DNA from: Candidatus Poribacteria bacterium | Lineage (GTDB): Bacteria; Poribacteria; WGA-4E; WGA-3G | NCBI GenBank assembly: GCA_012267415.1 | Contig: JAAXGN010000044.1 | Location: forward strand, 1 to 64,000 | Direction of reading: 5' to 3' | DNA: 64,000 nucleotides | Translations under genes and position numbers: made by a program | Notes under the pieces: generated by a model | The model's database searches: none | Told to the model about the DNA's origin: nothing | Seen by the model: the letters and a program-made list of their open reading frames with translations, nothing else | Part shown: piece by piece, positions 37,302 to 46,128 of the stretch | How the letters are laid out: every line of letters starts with the position of its first letter | How positions within the stretch are numbered: position 1 is the first letter of the stretch

Positions 37302-38111
37302 TTATTTTAACTGACCGCGTCTATTTGCATATAACAACATAACACTGATCGCATAAATTGGTGCTGTGAAGGCAGAAACACACGAACCTACCAAACTGCT
37401 TATTGCTACTGATGGAGAGAGTGGCCAGTTGTAATTCGGCTCAAATGCATCTGCTATCATGGACAATATTTTCTGCATCGGTGTCCCGTCTCCAAAATCT
37501 AATAACACGAGTATCACCATGTATCCAATAGCGTATATCGTATCAACCGCAACTATAACAACGATGATTGCCACGATAGTACCACATACACGCCACCACG
37601 CACCTCGAACTAAATCTCTACTTCTACTCAGCGGATGCCGTAACATCGGAGTTTCAAGAAGCACAACGGGACCATACAGAACCCAAGCGATAAGATAATA
37701 ACAAACAAAAGGTATACTCAAAAGAATGAAGAATGACAGAGAAGGATCAGGCGGTTCATTCATCTCTGTTAGGAAATGCCACCCCGTGAAGAACATAAGA
37801 TATAGAAGTGTGCTGCCAAAATAGCGAGTAAAGCAAGAAGCAAACCTCCGGAACACTTCACGAATCGTGATATGTCTACCGTAATGAACTTCTCCTGCAA
37901 TGATAATCAATAATCCTATCTCTAATGTCAGAAGTAGATCGTAGAGAATGTCATCAAAAATATGGTAGGCACTATATTTCCAAAAAAGGAATAACATACA
38001 TTCTCGCAGCACAAATACACCGGTACAGATCACAATTGTACCAAGAAAGCAACGAAAATAACCACGATACAGACTAAACGCCCGGTCTATAATATCTGTC
38101 CAATTCATCAT
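37302..38111 (-). CDS. Multi-pass membrane protein of unknown function
   Basis: A 269-residue protein with six or so hydrophobic helices, including LGTIVICTGVFVLRECMLFLF, LLLTLEIGLLIIIAGEV and GTIVAIIVVIVAVDTIYAIGY. LLETPMLRHPLSRSRDLVRGAWWRV lies on the cytoplasmic side and resembles glycerophosphoryl-diester-phosphodiesterase-membrane-domain proteins, where a similar basic segment precedes a helix. No catalytic residues can be named. It is divergent from the MFS gene downstream on +, sharing a 119-base promoter region. Confidence 0.75.
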   Translation of the reverse strand: MMNWTDIIDRAFSLYRGYFRCFLGTIVICTGVFVLRECMLFLFWKYSAYHIFDDILYDLLLTLEIGLLIIIAGEVHYGRHITIREVFRRFASCFTRYFGSTLLYLMFFTGWHFLTEMNEPPDPSLSFFILLSIPFVCYYLIAWVLYGPVVLLETPMLRHPLSRSRDLVRGAWWRVCGTIVAIIVVIVAVDTIYAIGYMVILVLLDFGDGTPMQKILSMIADAFEPNYNWPLSPSVAISSLVGSCVSAFTAPIYAISVMLLYANRRGQLK

Positions 38112-38230
38112 TAAAAACCAAATAACCCTGACGCCAACCTTGACACATCATCATTGCTTTGCTACAATAGGTGATACTGCATATTCTATAACTATCTAAG
38201 CTGTGCTCAATCAGGTATTTTAACTTTCGA

Positions 38231-39520
38231 ATGCAAAAATCGAGACTTCTTCTCCTGTTCTTAACCCTCTTTTTTGTGATGCTTGGGTTTGGGATCATTA
38301 TACCACATCTTGCTTATTACGCAGAAGATATTGGTGCATCTTCTACCGAAATTGCAGTCTTAATGTCAATCTATGCCGGAATGCATCTGGTATTTGCACC
38401 ACTATGGGGACGACTGTCTGATAAATACGGAAGAAAACCCGCTATACTGCTTGGTTTGTTAGGTAATGCCTTTTCGTTAGTCGGTTTTGGATTAAGCACA
38501 GATTATATTTGGTTAGTTTTGACTCGTAGTGGGGCAGGAATTGCGTCCGCTGCAGTGATACCGAGTGTGATGGCTTATGTTGCAGATGTTACTACACCTG
38601 AAGAACGCGGTCGCGGTATGGGTTTAATGGGTGCAGCGATGGGACTCGGTTTCATTCTCGGACCGGCTTTAGGCGGGATGTTCCATGGTCATGATATACC
38701 CTTTTTTGTTGCTGGTGGCCTATCATTACTAACTTTTTTCTTTGTACTTGTGATCCTACCAGAGTCTATCAAGGAGGAAACAGAATCTGCACACGAATGG
38801 GTATCACCTCGCGAACTATTCCGAAGGTCTTCATTAAAATCACCACTAACACCCCTATTCCTTCTCGCTTTTTTCTCTGCCTTCAGTTTTGCTGGTTTAG
38901 AGTTAACATTTCCACTGTTTGTAAGAGATGTTTGGGGGTATGAACAAAAAGAGTTGGGACTCATGTTCATGGTCATGGGTGCTATTGTGGTACCGTTACA
39001 AGGGGGATTACTCGGTAGGTTGATTAACATGTTTGGTGAACGCAAGATAATAGTAGCAGGTATACTGCTGAATGTTTTAGGGATGGTGCTTTTTGTCTAC
39101 GCTTCTTCTTTTGTTACTCTCACGATCTATTTGACTATAACTGGCATCGGTTATCAATTAATCCGTCCGACAAATACTTCGTGGATATCTAAACAAACGC
39201 ATATTGGACAAGGGACGGCAATCGGGATTATGGATGCTTTCTTAAGTTTAGGACGTGTCCTGGGTCCGATTCTCAGTGGATGGCTTTATGATAAAGCTGT
39301 AAACCCGACAACTTTAGGACGTGTCCTGGGTCCGATTCTCAGTGGATGGCTTTATGATAAAGCTGTAAACCCGACAACAGGAAAGAACACATTTATCAAG
39401 GTTTTGGGGGACTGGTTATCCGGGAACTATGCTTATCCTTATGTGATTCTGGCAGGTATCTTATTAATTGCAGCTTGTTGTTTATATCTTCCGTTACGTC
39501 GTGTTGAACAGAAAACCTAA
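38231..39520 (+). CDS. MFS transporter with a 22-residue tandem duplication
   Basis: A 429-residue major facilitator protein. The conserved loop after helix 2 reads GRLSDKYGRKP. Twelve or so hydrophobic helices are spaced normally, and the family is the drug/sugar-type DHA1 group. At 39247-39378 the DNA carries an exact 66-base tandem duplication, so the segment LGRVLGPILSGWLYDKAVNP occurs twice in a row around residues 339-382, followed by TTGKNTF. The first copy would be part of a late helix and its loop, so the extra 22 residues may disturb topology. It may be a recent event or an assembly error. The substrate is unknown. Confidence 0.85.
   Translation: MQKSRLLLLFLTLFFVMLGFGIIIPHLAYYAEDIGASSTEIAVLMSIYAGMHLVFAPLWGRLSDKYGRKPAILLGLLGNAFSLVGFGLSTDYIWLVLTRSGAGIASAAVIPSVMAYVADVTTPEERGRGMGLMGAAMGLGFILGPALGGMFHGHDIPFFVAGGLSLLTFFFVLVILPESIKEETESAHEWVSPRELFRRSSLKSPLTPLFLLAFFSAFSFAGLELTFPLFVRDVWGYEQKELGLMFMVMGAIVVPLQGGLLGRLINMFGERKIIVAGILLNVLGMVLFVYASSFVTLTIYLTITGIGYQLIRPTNTSWISKQTHIGQGTAIGIMDAFLSLGRVLGPILSGWLYDKAVNPTTLGRVLGPILSGWLYDKAVNPTTGKNTFIKVLGDWLSGNYAYPYVILAGILLIAACCLYLPLRRVEQKT
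39247..39378 (+). repeat. Exact 66-bp tandem duplication in the MFS gene
   Basis: Two back-to-back identical copies (39247-39312 and 39313-39378), each starting TTTAGGACGTGTCCTGGGTC and ending CCCGACAAC. The unit is 22 codons, so the reading frame is kept. Confidence 0.95.
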
Positions 39521-39529
39521 TTTCTGAAT

Positions 39530-42500
39530 TCATTCACTTCTGTAAAACTGGGGAAGTTTATGTTTCACACGACGTGTGTTGTATTCTAACCGATAACGTT
39601 GATGTGCCTCACCATCAGGGTAATGTTCATGACTCGGATACGGATATGATGACATCCCGTGAAAGGGTAATGGCTCAACTGTCTGAGAAGTGAGTGTATT
39701 GATGTCCCCATCCTTATCCCATCCATCGCTATAGAGGATAAAGTCACGCTTCCATCCAGTTTTTAGTGGTGGTAGACGCGATGCGTCAAACTCAACTGTC
39801 ATTTCATCTCCCGCATTGAGGATAACATACATATCATCAACCGTCTGTAGTAAAGGCTTAACATCTCCATAACGTGTGTAGTATCCAGCTAAGTCTCGCC
39901 ATTGTGGTGTTGTTGTGAGTTTTTGGTAGTCAAACAGATGGGGTGCATGCTCGTTTGGACGATACATCTCAGAAAAACCGCGATAGTGAAGGTCTGCACT
40001 GTCTGGATTCAGTTCTGTTATTTTCATAGGAACATTCTGAGTTCCGACTGTGAAGAAGGCTGCATCCCAATAGATTTGCATATCTGTAGAAATACGAACC
40101 TGACGGTCTTCCGATAGAAAAATACCTGTCAGATCAACAGTTATAGTCTTGTTTTTGCCTGCGGGAATTCCAATCATATCCTTCACAGTAATCCAATTTC
40201 CTGCTGCATTCTTCACTGATACGGAAGGAAAACTCGGTATAAGTGATCGGTTTTGAGATAAAGCAACATTGATACTGGTGTCTGTTGGGAATATCCATCC
40301 GTTCAGATAGAGGATTATCCCTTCATCGTTCGGCACATCACCGAGATCAAGAATGATTGAATGTGGTGTTACGACACCTTGATATGGACCAGGATTATGT
40401 TCAACGGCATAACGATAATCAGAAGTTTTGAGTGCATCAGACACATCATTGCCAAGATGATCAACTGCTGACTTCGGATACCGTTTTTCAGACACCTTAT
40501 ATATGGTAAATTCTGAAAAAGGTGGCGGTGTATACTGTTCGTTTACATAAATATCAGTACCTTCAGGATGGTCGACCGCGATAAGTTTGACCATATCAAA
40601 ATATGCGGTTTCCCATAGTTCCTCTGTAATCTGAATGGAATATTTACCCGATTTTGGCTTTATCTGTGATGCGGGGATTTTTATGAAATCTCTGGTTTCA
40701 TCGGGTGCAACGAACCCCATAGCAGTTACCAGTCCAAGGGGTGCACGCCACAGTAGGTCAGTGACAAACTGATACTTTTCACCATCATACACATAGAGAA
40801 AAGGACATGACCCTTTCAATACCTGTTTCTCAAGGATTTTCTGTTTCGCTTTCGGTTCAATCACGTTCTGTGGGACACCGTTCGTCCAGACAACCCTGAT
40901 GACATCCGCAATATCATAAGACCCCAAACCGAAATGTGAAACCTGTTCTGATGTATAACGCACTTGATATAGATCGCTAACTTTTACTTCAAGCTTCGAC
41001 CCGATACCGTTCCTATTGACTTTGTTGTTTCCTGTGGTGATACCCTCTAACTGTATCTTGATCCAGCTGTTTCTGTTACCACCGTTGTTTTGTAATGCTC
41101 GTATTTGTCCATTTCTGTTGTTGAAGAATAGGTCTAAATCTCCATCATTGTCATAATCAGCAATTGCCCCTGAGATACCTTCCTGCTTCCGGGTGCTTGC
41201 GTCTAAAGTTGAGCTCTTATCAGTGAAACGACCTATGCCATCATTACGATATAGGAACAATCCATTTAGGGTGATAGACCATAAATCTAAAAATCCGTCA
41301 TTGTCATAGTCGAGACTTATTAACTTTGTTACATTGACAGGTTTTTTCTCTAATACTTGAGTTGATCGTTTGTCTACAACAAAGGTCCCATCCCCCCTAT
41401 TTCTATAGAGATGTATACCTGTTTGGGATGCAAGCATAAGGTCAATGTCCCCATCGTTGTCATAATCACATAAGGTAATGGCAGTGAAACGTTCATTTTG
41501 AGGGATTCCAGTTTCCTCAGATAACGCGCGCAGTTTCCCTTGTCTTAAATTGTCAAAGAGTGTGCATCCGTTGTTGCTATGAATGGCAATAATATCAATA
41601 TCCCCATCGTCATCAAAATCCGCTGCGAGTGCATCATCTACCACCATTTCTTTCTCTGTTTTATTATCAGCATCCGTTGTTATAAAGGTTTGTGCACTTA
41701 CATCCACAAACGATCCATCACCGTTATTGCGATACATCTTAATGCCTACGTGTTGTAAGAAGATGTCCAGATCACCGTCATGGTCATAATCAACCGGAAG
41801 AAGGAAGTTCCTTATAGGTCCATACTCCTGATGCTGTATTATTGGCGTTGCGTTCCAAGATTTGTCGTCGGCTGTTTTAAGAACCGTAATGCCGGATGTT
41901 GAATGGAACAGAGTCTCATGTTTTCCATCTTTGTTTAGATCCGCAAAGTAGGATGCATAAGGGTTAAGTGAAAACTGCCGTATGATTTCTTGATAATGTG
42001 AGTCAGGGACGAACGCACCATCTTTATTATTGAATAGCGTTGGTGATTGCGTTGAGAATATATCAAGATCACCATCATTATCGTAGTCAACGAAAGAGAA
42101 ACGCTTGTGTCCAACACGTTGATTCTGACTCGCTACCAATCCTATCTGATCAGAAGAATCTACAAATTCAATGTCTATAGGAATGCTCTGTTTTGCGGTA
42201 AGTCTTGATTTTAGCCCCGGCGGAAACTTCTCGATCGGATGTCCAATAATATTAGTAACAAGTTCACCAATTCCTTGTTGATATCTTGGACTTGCGCGAT
42301 GCACATTCTCAAAAATCTGGATGTTTCGTGAAGCTAATGTCTGATCGCTTTTCTTTATTGCATCTATTCCCTCAGTTAGGTATTTTAGTTTATCTATATC
42401 GGTGTCTTCCAAGAGGATTTTCAATTGCAGGCATATCTTTTCTGCGGCATTGTACTGTTCTTGTCTGATGAGTGCTTGCGACAATTTCATGAGAATTACG

Positions 42501-43042
42501 ATGTTGACGGGAGTGCGTGAGTGAAGTTCCTGTAGATGTGTGAGTGCTTCTTTCTGTGCATTAGGATCATTTCTTTGTCCAATGTAATGACGGACAAGCC
42601 TATACCGAAATTCTAAGTCATCTGGTGCTAATCGGATTGCCTCTTTCATCGCTTCTATTGCTTGATCCACCTGTCCTTTCAATAGATGGACTTCAGACAG
42701 TATAAAATGCAATTGACTCTCCATTGGTGTTACCGCTATCCCTTTCTTAACCCACTCTTCAGCAATATCCGCTTGTTGTAGACGTAGATGTGCAACTGCC
42801 AAGTTACCATATCCGATTGCTTCATCAGGCAGTAATGCGATGAGTTCTGTAAACGCTGGAATTGCTTTAGACGGTTGTGATTCTTCCAGAAACGCTAATC
42901 CTAAGTTTTGTTGCCGAATCGCTTCTTGCATTATATTTTCGGTCTCTGTTTCCTGTGCAGAAACACACAATACAATAGCGAGTAAAAAGACAATACAAAG
43001 GTAGGGGACAGTGTTGTTTAGATAGGGGGTGAGGATAGTCAT
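39530..43042 (-). CDS. Secreted TPR / FG-GAP (VCBS) / ASPIC-UnbV protein, 1170 residues
   Basis: The signal peptide (YLCIVFLLAIVLCVSAQ) precedes about six TPR units (residues 40-240; for example LGLAFLEESQPSKAIPAFTE). Seven-bladed FG-GAP/VCBS repeats follow, each with a calcium-type DYDNDGDLDIF or DLNKDGK motif (about 300-660). Then comes an ASPIC/UnbV domain (SHFGLGSYDIADVIRVVW). The C-terminal 430 residues (from KGSCPFLYVYDGEKYQFVTD) include WRAPLGLVTAMGF and beta-rich stretches that I do not recognise. FG-GAP/UnbV proteins of this type are usually large exported binding proteins. A small coiled-coil gene lies 3 bases upstream in the same orientation and is likely translated with it. Confidence 0.88.
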   Translation of the reverse strand: MTILTPYLNNTVPYLCIVFLLAIVLCVSAQETETENIMQEAIRQQNLGLAFLEESQPSKAIPAFTELIALLPDEAIGYGNLAVAHLRLQQADIAEEWVKKGIAVTPMESQLHFILSEVHLLKGQVDQAIEAMKEAIRLAPDDLEFRYRLVRHYIGQRNDPNAQKEALTHLQELHSRTPVNIVILMKLSQALIRQEQYNAAEKICLQLKILLEDTDIDKLKYLTEGIDAIKKSDQTLASRNIQIFENVHRASPRYQQGIGELVTNIIGHPIEKFPPGLKSRLTAKQSIPIDIEFVDSSDQIGLVASQNQRVGHKRFSFVDYDNDGDLDIFSTQSPTLFNNKDGAFVPDSHYQEIIRQFSLNPYASYFADLNKDGKHETLFHSTSGITVLKTADDKSWNATPIIQHQEYGPIRNFLLPVDYDHDGDLDIFLQHVGIKMYRNNGDGSFVDVSAQTFITTDADNKTEKEMVVDDALAADFDDDGDIDIIAIHSNNGCTLFDNLRQGKLRALSEETGIPQNERFTAITLCDYDNDGDIDLMLASQTGIHLYRNRGDGTFVVDKRSTQVLEKKPVNVTKLISLDYDNDGFLDLWSITLNGLFLYRNDGIGRFTDKSSTLDASTRKQEGISGAIADYDNDGDLDLFFNNRNGQIRALQNNGGNRNSWIKIQLEGITTGNNKVNRNGIGSKLEVKVSDLYQVRYTSEQVSHFGLGSYDIADVIRVVWTNGVPQNVIEPKAKQKILEKQVLKGSCPFLYVYDGEKYQFVTDLLWRAPLGLVTAMGFVAPDETRDFIKIPASQIKPKSGKYSIQITEELWETAYFDMVKLIAVDHPEGTDIYVNEQYTPPPFSEFTIYKVSEKRYPKSAVDHLGNDVSDALKTSDYRYAVEHNPGPYQGVVTPHSIILDLGDVPNDEGIILYLNGWIFPTDTSINVALSQNRSLIPSFPSVSVKNAAGNWITVKDMIGIPAGKNKTITVDLTGIFLSEDRQVRISTDMQIYWDAAFFTVGTQNVPMKITELNPDSADLHYRGFSEMYRPNEHAPHLFDYQKLTTTPQWRDLAGYYTRYGDVKPLLQTVDDMYVILNAGDEMTVEFDASRLPPLKTGWKRDFILYSDGWDKDGDINTLTSQTVEPLPFHGMSSYPYPSHEHYPDGEAHQRYRLEYNTRRVKHKLPQFYRSE

Positions 43043-43045
43043 TTG

Positions 43046-43309
43046 CTATTCTGTTTCTGATTGTTGGAAGGATGAAGTGGAGTCCTGAATGGCTTGCTTT
43101 AATGATTTTAATCGTACTTCTAATGAATCTTCCAACTGTTTGAGGTGCAGCAACCATGAATCTTTGGATGCACCTTCATCGGTACCAAATCCATCGGTCA
43201 TTTGCAGGCGTATATATTTCAATCGTTCCGCTTGTAGTGTTTTCAGCTGTTCATCATAAGATGCAATCCCGGTTTCCAAGAGTAGAGCAAGTTCTCGTAT
43301 CTTTTCCAT
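43046..43309 (-). CDS. Small coiled-coil protein
   Basis: 87 residues, almost all charged and helical with heptad-like leucines (IRELALLLETGIASYDEQL and LHLKQLEDSLEVRLKSLKQA). A good AGGAG site precedes ATG. No family recognised. It lies directly upstream of the giant FG-GAP gene with a 3-base gap, so translational coupling is likely; a role linked to that protein is an inference. Confidence 0.6.
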   Translation of the reverse strand: MEKIRELALLLETGIASYDEQLKTLQAERLKYIRLQMTDGFGTDEGASKDSWLLHLKQLEDSLEVRLKSLKQAIQDSTSSFQQSETE

Positions 43310-43390
43310 CTAATACTCCTATAACGTCAGTTTGATTAATCAATTCGGATAGGTTCACTCGCGCCATTTTCGTATCCGAGATGTGTGAAT

Positions 43391-43449
43391 TGTAGCACAA
43401 ACTTTCCAGTTTGTGGCACGTCTTCGCAAACTGGAAAGTTTGCGCTACA
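43391..43449. repeat. Palindrome (GTAGCACAAACTTTCCAGTT type)
   Basis: A near-perfect hairpin: TGTAGCACAAACTTTCCAGT on the left and ACTGGAAAGTTTGCGCTACA on the right. Similar but non-identical hairpins are at 45117-45172 and 50143-50171. It lies in the gap between the coiled-coil gene and the secreted paralogue, where it could serve as a terminator. Confidence 0.65.
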
Positions 43450-43516
43450 TTTATCAAACTCACGTTCCTATAAGGAATTGTGAACGGTTTTGGAAACCGT
43501 TCACAATCAGTCCAAT

Positions 43517-44122
43517 TTAACGGGCAGCCTTGAGAGAACCCCATGTGGTAGTTACTTTACCTTGTGGTTGAACGGGAGTGGATGGGAGTTCACCGACAAT
43601 TTTTCTGAAATAGACATCGTCTTCACCATCATTAGGACCTGCCCAGACCCAGTATGCGGTAGAATCGGGGTTATTGAGTGTTTCTCGCATTGTAGCAGCT
43701 CCGAATCCCCAGATGCCTGACCCGAACTGGTCGAGTTGAGTTGCGTTTTCCCAACCACTGTCGTCAAAATCAATTGTTTCCCATCCATCATTTCTTTCAG
43801 CGAGTACTGGTCCAGCATCTGCTTTCCATGTTTCATCTGATGGAATATAAGTGCCATCGTCAAGTATGACATCAAAGAGGGCACCACCGCGTCCAGTGGC
43901 TCCGGGTTCAGCATCGTGAACATAGACTCCGATGATAGCATAACCGTCAGGCATTTCAAATTCAGTTACAGTGGCGACTTGCCAATTGTCCCCTTCAGCC
44001 ACTTGTTCACCATTGATGAATCCGACCCAAGAGTTGTCTCCATTGATTCTAAGTTTTGCTGCCCATAGACTGGATGCAGTTAAGCAAATGACGATAAAAG
44101 TAAAAACAAAAAGTTTTTTCAT
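43517..44122 (-). CDS. Secreted jelly-roll-like protein, paralogue 1
   Basis: A 201-residue protein with a signal peptide (MKKLFVFTFIVICLTASSLWA). The mature part contains a galactose-binding-like beta-sandwich pattern: GDNSWVGFINGEQV, GYAIIGVYVHDAEPGATGRGG and the F-D-D-S-G-W motif common to carbohydrate-binding jelly rolls (TIDFDDSGWENA). Trp and Asp/Glu are abundant. It is followed downstream by a basic tail. It is 50-60 per cent similar by eye to 44255-44890, located 132 bases away in tandem. There is no catalytic domain. The role may be carbohydrate binding; this is an inference. Confidence 0.75.
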   Translation of the reverse strand: MKKLFVFTFIVICLTASSLWAAKLRINGDNSWVGFINGEQVAEGDNWQVATVTEFEMPDGYAIIGVYVHDAEPGATGRGGALFDVILDDGTYIPSDETWKADAGPVLAERNDGWETIDFDDSGWENATQLDQFGSGIWGFGAATMRETLNNPDSTAYWVWAGPNDGEDDVYFRKIVGELPSTPVQPQGKVTTTWGSLKAAR

Positions 44123-44254
44123 TGTATTCTCCTTTTTTGTGTTAATATTGTTTTAAATGACCCAAGTTGGCACAATGTGCAAAATATGCACTACTAAAGG
44201 TTTACGTTACAAATATCACTGAAACGATTAAATACGACACTTGCGTTCCAGAAA

Positions 44255-44890
44255 TTACATTACACTGTTTTTAATGTTTGCCCAAGATGTTGTGACTTTG
44301 CCTTTCGGTTCAACAGGGAGTTGACCAATTGTATAACGAAAATAAATATCGTCTTCTCCATCATTGGGACCACACCAAACCCAATTCGCTTCACAGTCCG
44401 GATCATTGAGAACTTGTCGCATCGTTGCAGCTCCGAATCCCCATATACCTTCACCGAATTTCTCATAGATTTCCAGTTCATCTTCCCAATCGCTATCATC
44501 AAAATTTATCTTCTCCCAGCCATCCTTTCGGTCAGCAATAGGGGAACCAGCCTGACATCGCCACCCATCTTCACCAGTGCCAATATAGTTAGGTTTGTCA
44601 TTAAGGATGATGTCAGCGAGGAATCCGCCTTTACCCGAAGCACCCGGTTCAGCATCGTGAACATAGATTGCAATTAAAGCATATCCACTGTCAAGAGTGA
44701 ATTCGCTAACAGTTGGAACCTGCCAATTAGTATTTCGTGCAACTTCTTCTCCGTTCACAAAGACGACCCACTCGTTATCACCACTGACGCGCACTGTCCC
44801 TTTTGTCGGTGCAGCGTCTGCTATCTGAAATAGTATCAAACTACCTGACATTAAAAATAGTGTTAGACAGATCAAAAAACGTTTAACCAT
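44255..44890 (-). CDS. Secreted jelly-roll-like protein, paralogue 2
   Basis: A 211-residue tandem paralogue of the gene at 43517, with its own signal peptide (MVKRFLICLTLFLMSGSLILF) and good GGAGG site. The same landmarks occur in the same order: GDNEWVVFVNGEEVA, GYALIAIYVHDAEPGASGKGG, INFDDSDWEDE and GEGIWGFGAATMRQVLNDPD. The last block is nearly identical to paralogue 1. An additional Cys in the WRCQAG segment and in the ending NDPDCEANWVWCG distinguishes it. Function unknown. Confidence 0.75.
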   Translation of the reverse strand: MVKRFLICLTLFLMSGSLILFQIADAAPTKGTVRVSGDNEWVVFVNGEEVARNTNWQVPTVSEFTLDSGYALIAIYVHDAEPGASGKGGFLADIILNDKPNYIGTGEDGWRCQAGSPIADRKDGWEKINFDDSDWEDELEIYEKFGEGIWGFGAATMRQVLNDPDCEANWVWCGPNDGEDDIYFRYTIGQLPVEPKGKVTTSWANIKNSVM

Positions 44891-45027
44891 AATTTACCTC
44901 CATTCTGGCGTTTAAGTTTTTAACCAAAGTGCATATTTTCTTTATTTGAACTTGCTTGGTTGTATCTTGTTTTGATTCAAAGGAATCATTCACTACTACT
45001 ATTTTACCCTCTATATGAATAATATTC

Positions 45028-45196
45028 AATTAAAATAACCTAAATTGCTACCTATAAGTTTTTGGGCAGGCAGATGCCGTTTTTATGGAAGAAAAGTTCA
45101 TACTTATCGAAATATCGTAGCGTAAACTTTCAGTTTGCGCCGTTTTGACACAAACTAAAAGTTTGTGCTACATAGGTAGCAACTTGGGTTAAAATA
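45028..45196. repeat. MITE-like element ending inside the next gene
   Basis: Terminal inverted repeats of about 22 bases (AACCTAAATTGCTACCTAT near 45037 and ATAGGTAGCAACTTGGGTT near 45172, two mismatches) flank a second palindrome at 45117-45172 (GTAGCGTAAACTTTCAGTTT and relatives). The right end overlaps the last codons and the TAA stop (45189-45191) of the PhyH gene on the minus strand. The rest of the gap 44891-45027 is AT-rich with no gene. Confidence 0.6.
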
Positions 45197-45965
45197 GGGA
45201 TGGGAAATGTCGATGCGGATCAGCAGGTTCTCGGAATAGTATTTTTTGGCGTTCTGTCAGTTCAATGTTCTCTGGTATCGCAACGCGGCGAGATGTCCAC
45301 GCTAAATAAGAGATACAATACTTATACAATAGGGACCTGCGTTGATGTTTACCGTTCCAAGCTGCTGTTCCGTGTGTTAATGCTTCAGAGAAGAGGATTG
45401 CGGATCCGGAGGGTGCATTTGGAATGATGACACAAGGTGAATCCTCTGGATTGGCAGCTATGTCATGGGGTAATCGGTAATTGCTTTTATGACTTCCCGG
45501 TATACAGCAGAATCCACCATAATCTGGACCTGTGTCCGCCAAATTCCACGTTACGACAACGAAACCGTTGTGTATCTCGCTGTCACGAAATGGAAAATAC
45601 TCTCCATGCTTTGCTCTGGATGTCGGTGATGATGCGCCGTAATCTGCGTGCAGCCCCCCTCTTTGCATGCCATCGCGCATATACATACCGTATATCCTGT
45701 CAAGACGGAAGCAGTCCCCTAAACGAAATCGCAGCACATCCATAATCCTTTGATGATCAAGTAAATCACAGAACGGTTTACCCCATTGTAAGAAACCGGA
45801 TCCATCAGGCGCACTACCGAATCTTTGCCCCTTTCCCGGTTCTGGCAGATTCTGTTCATCAATGTGTTGGTTGAGTGCTGCTACCTGTTCATTCTCTATA
45901 ACATCTTCCAAAACTAAGTATCCTTGAACGTCGAAAAGGTATTGTAGTGTTTCTATATTGTCCAT
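45189..45965 (-). CDS. Phytanoyl-CoA dioxygenase (PhyH)-family protein, canonical metal site
   Basis: A 258-residue oxygenase. YLFDVQGYLVLEDVIENEQV is the usual N-terminal block. Unlike 26206-27078, the metal motif H-x-D is intact in GLHADYGASSP, the distal His is in EALTHGTAAWNG and the 2-oxoglutarate Arg in RRSLLYKYC. ILFSEAL and CCIPGSHKSNYRLP are typical strands. The substrate is unknown. The gene's stop codon lies inside the right end of a repeat element (45028-45196), so the original C-terminus may have been slightly different. Confidence 0.88.
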   Translation of the reverse strand: MDNIETLQYLFDVQGYLVLEDVIENEQVAALNQHIDEQNLPEPGKGQRFGSAPDGSGFLQWGKPFCDLLDHQRIMDVLRFRLGDCFRLDRIYGMYMRDGMQRGGLHADYGASSPTSRAKHGEYFPFRDSEIHNGFVVVTWNLADTGPDYGGFCCIPGSHKSNYRLPHDIAANPEDSPCVIIPNAPSGSAILFSEALTHGTAAWNGKHQRRSLLYKYCISYLAWTSRRVAIPENIELTERQKILFREPADPHRHFPSLF

Positions 45966-45987
45966 TTAAGTATTCCTCTCAGATTTA

Positions 45988-46126
45988 CTAGTAGAGTGTT
46001 TAATATTGAATTACATGTGAATTTGTTTAATGGCAATTCATTGCCCGTTTCTGCGGGAAGAACGGGCAATGAATTGCCCTACTACAAACGGGTGCACCCC
46101 ATTTTTTGATTGGACAGAACATTAGT
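45988..46126. repeat. MITE-like element, family 1 (copy 3, loop inverted)
   Basis: Outer ends and flanks align with copy 2 (GAATTACATGTGAATTTGTT on the left, GGGTGCACCCCATTTTTTGA on the right), but the hairpin loop reads CTGCGGGAAG, the reverse complement of the CTTCCCGCAG loop in copies 1 and 2. It fills the gap between the PhyH gene and the ATPase gene. Confidence 0.8.
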
Positions 46127-46128
46127 GA

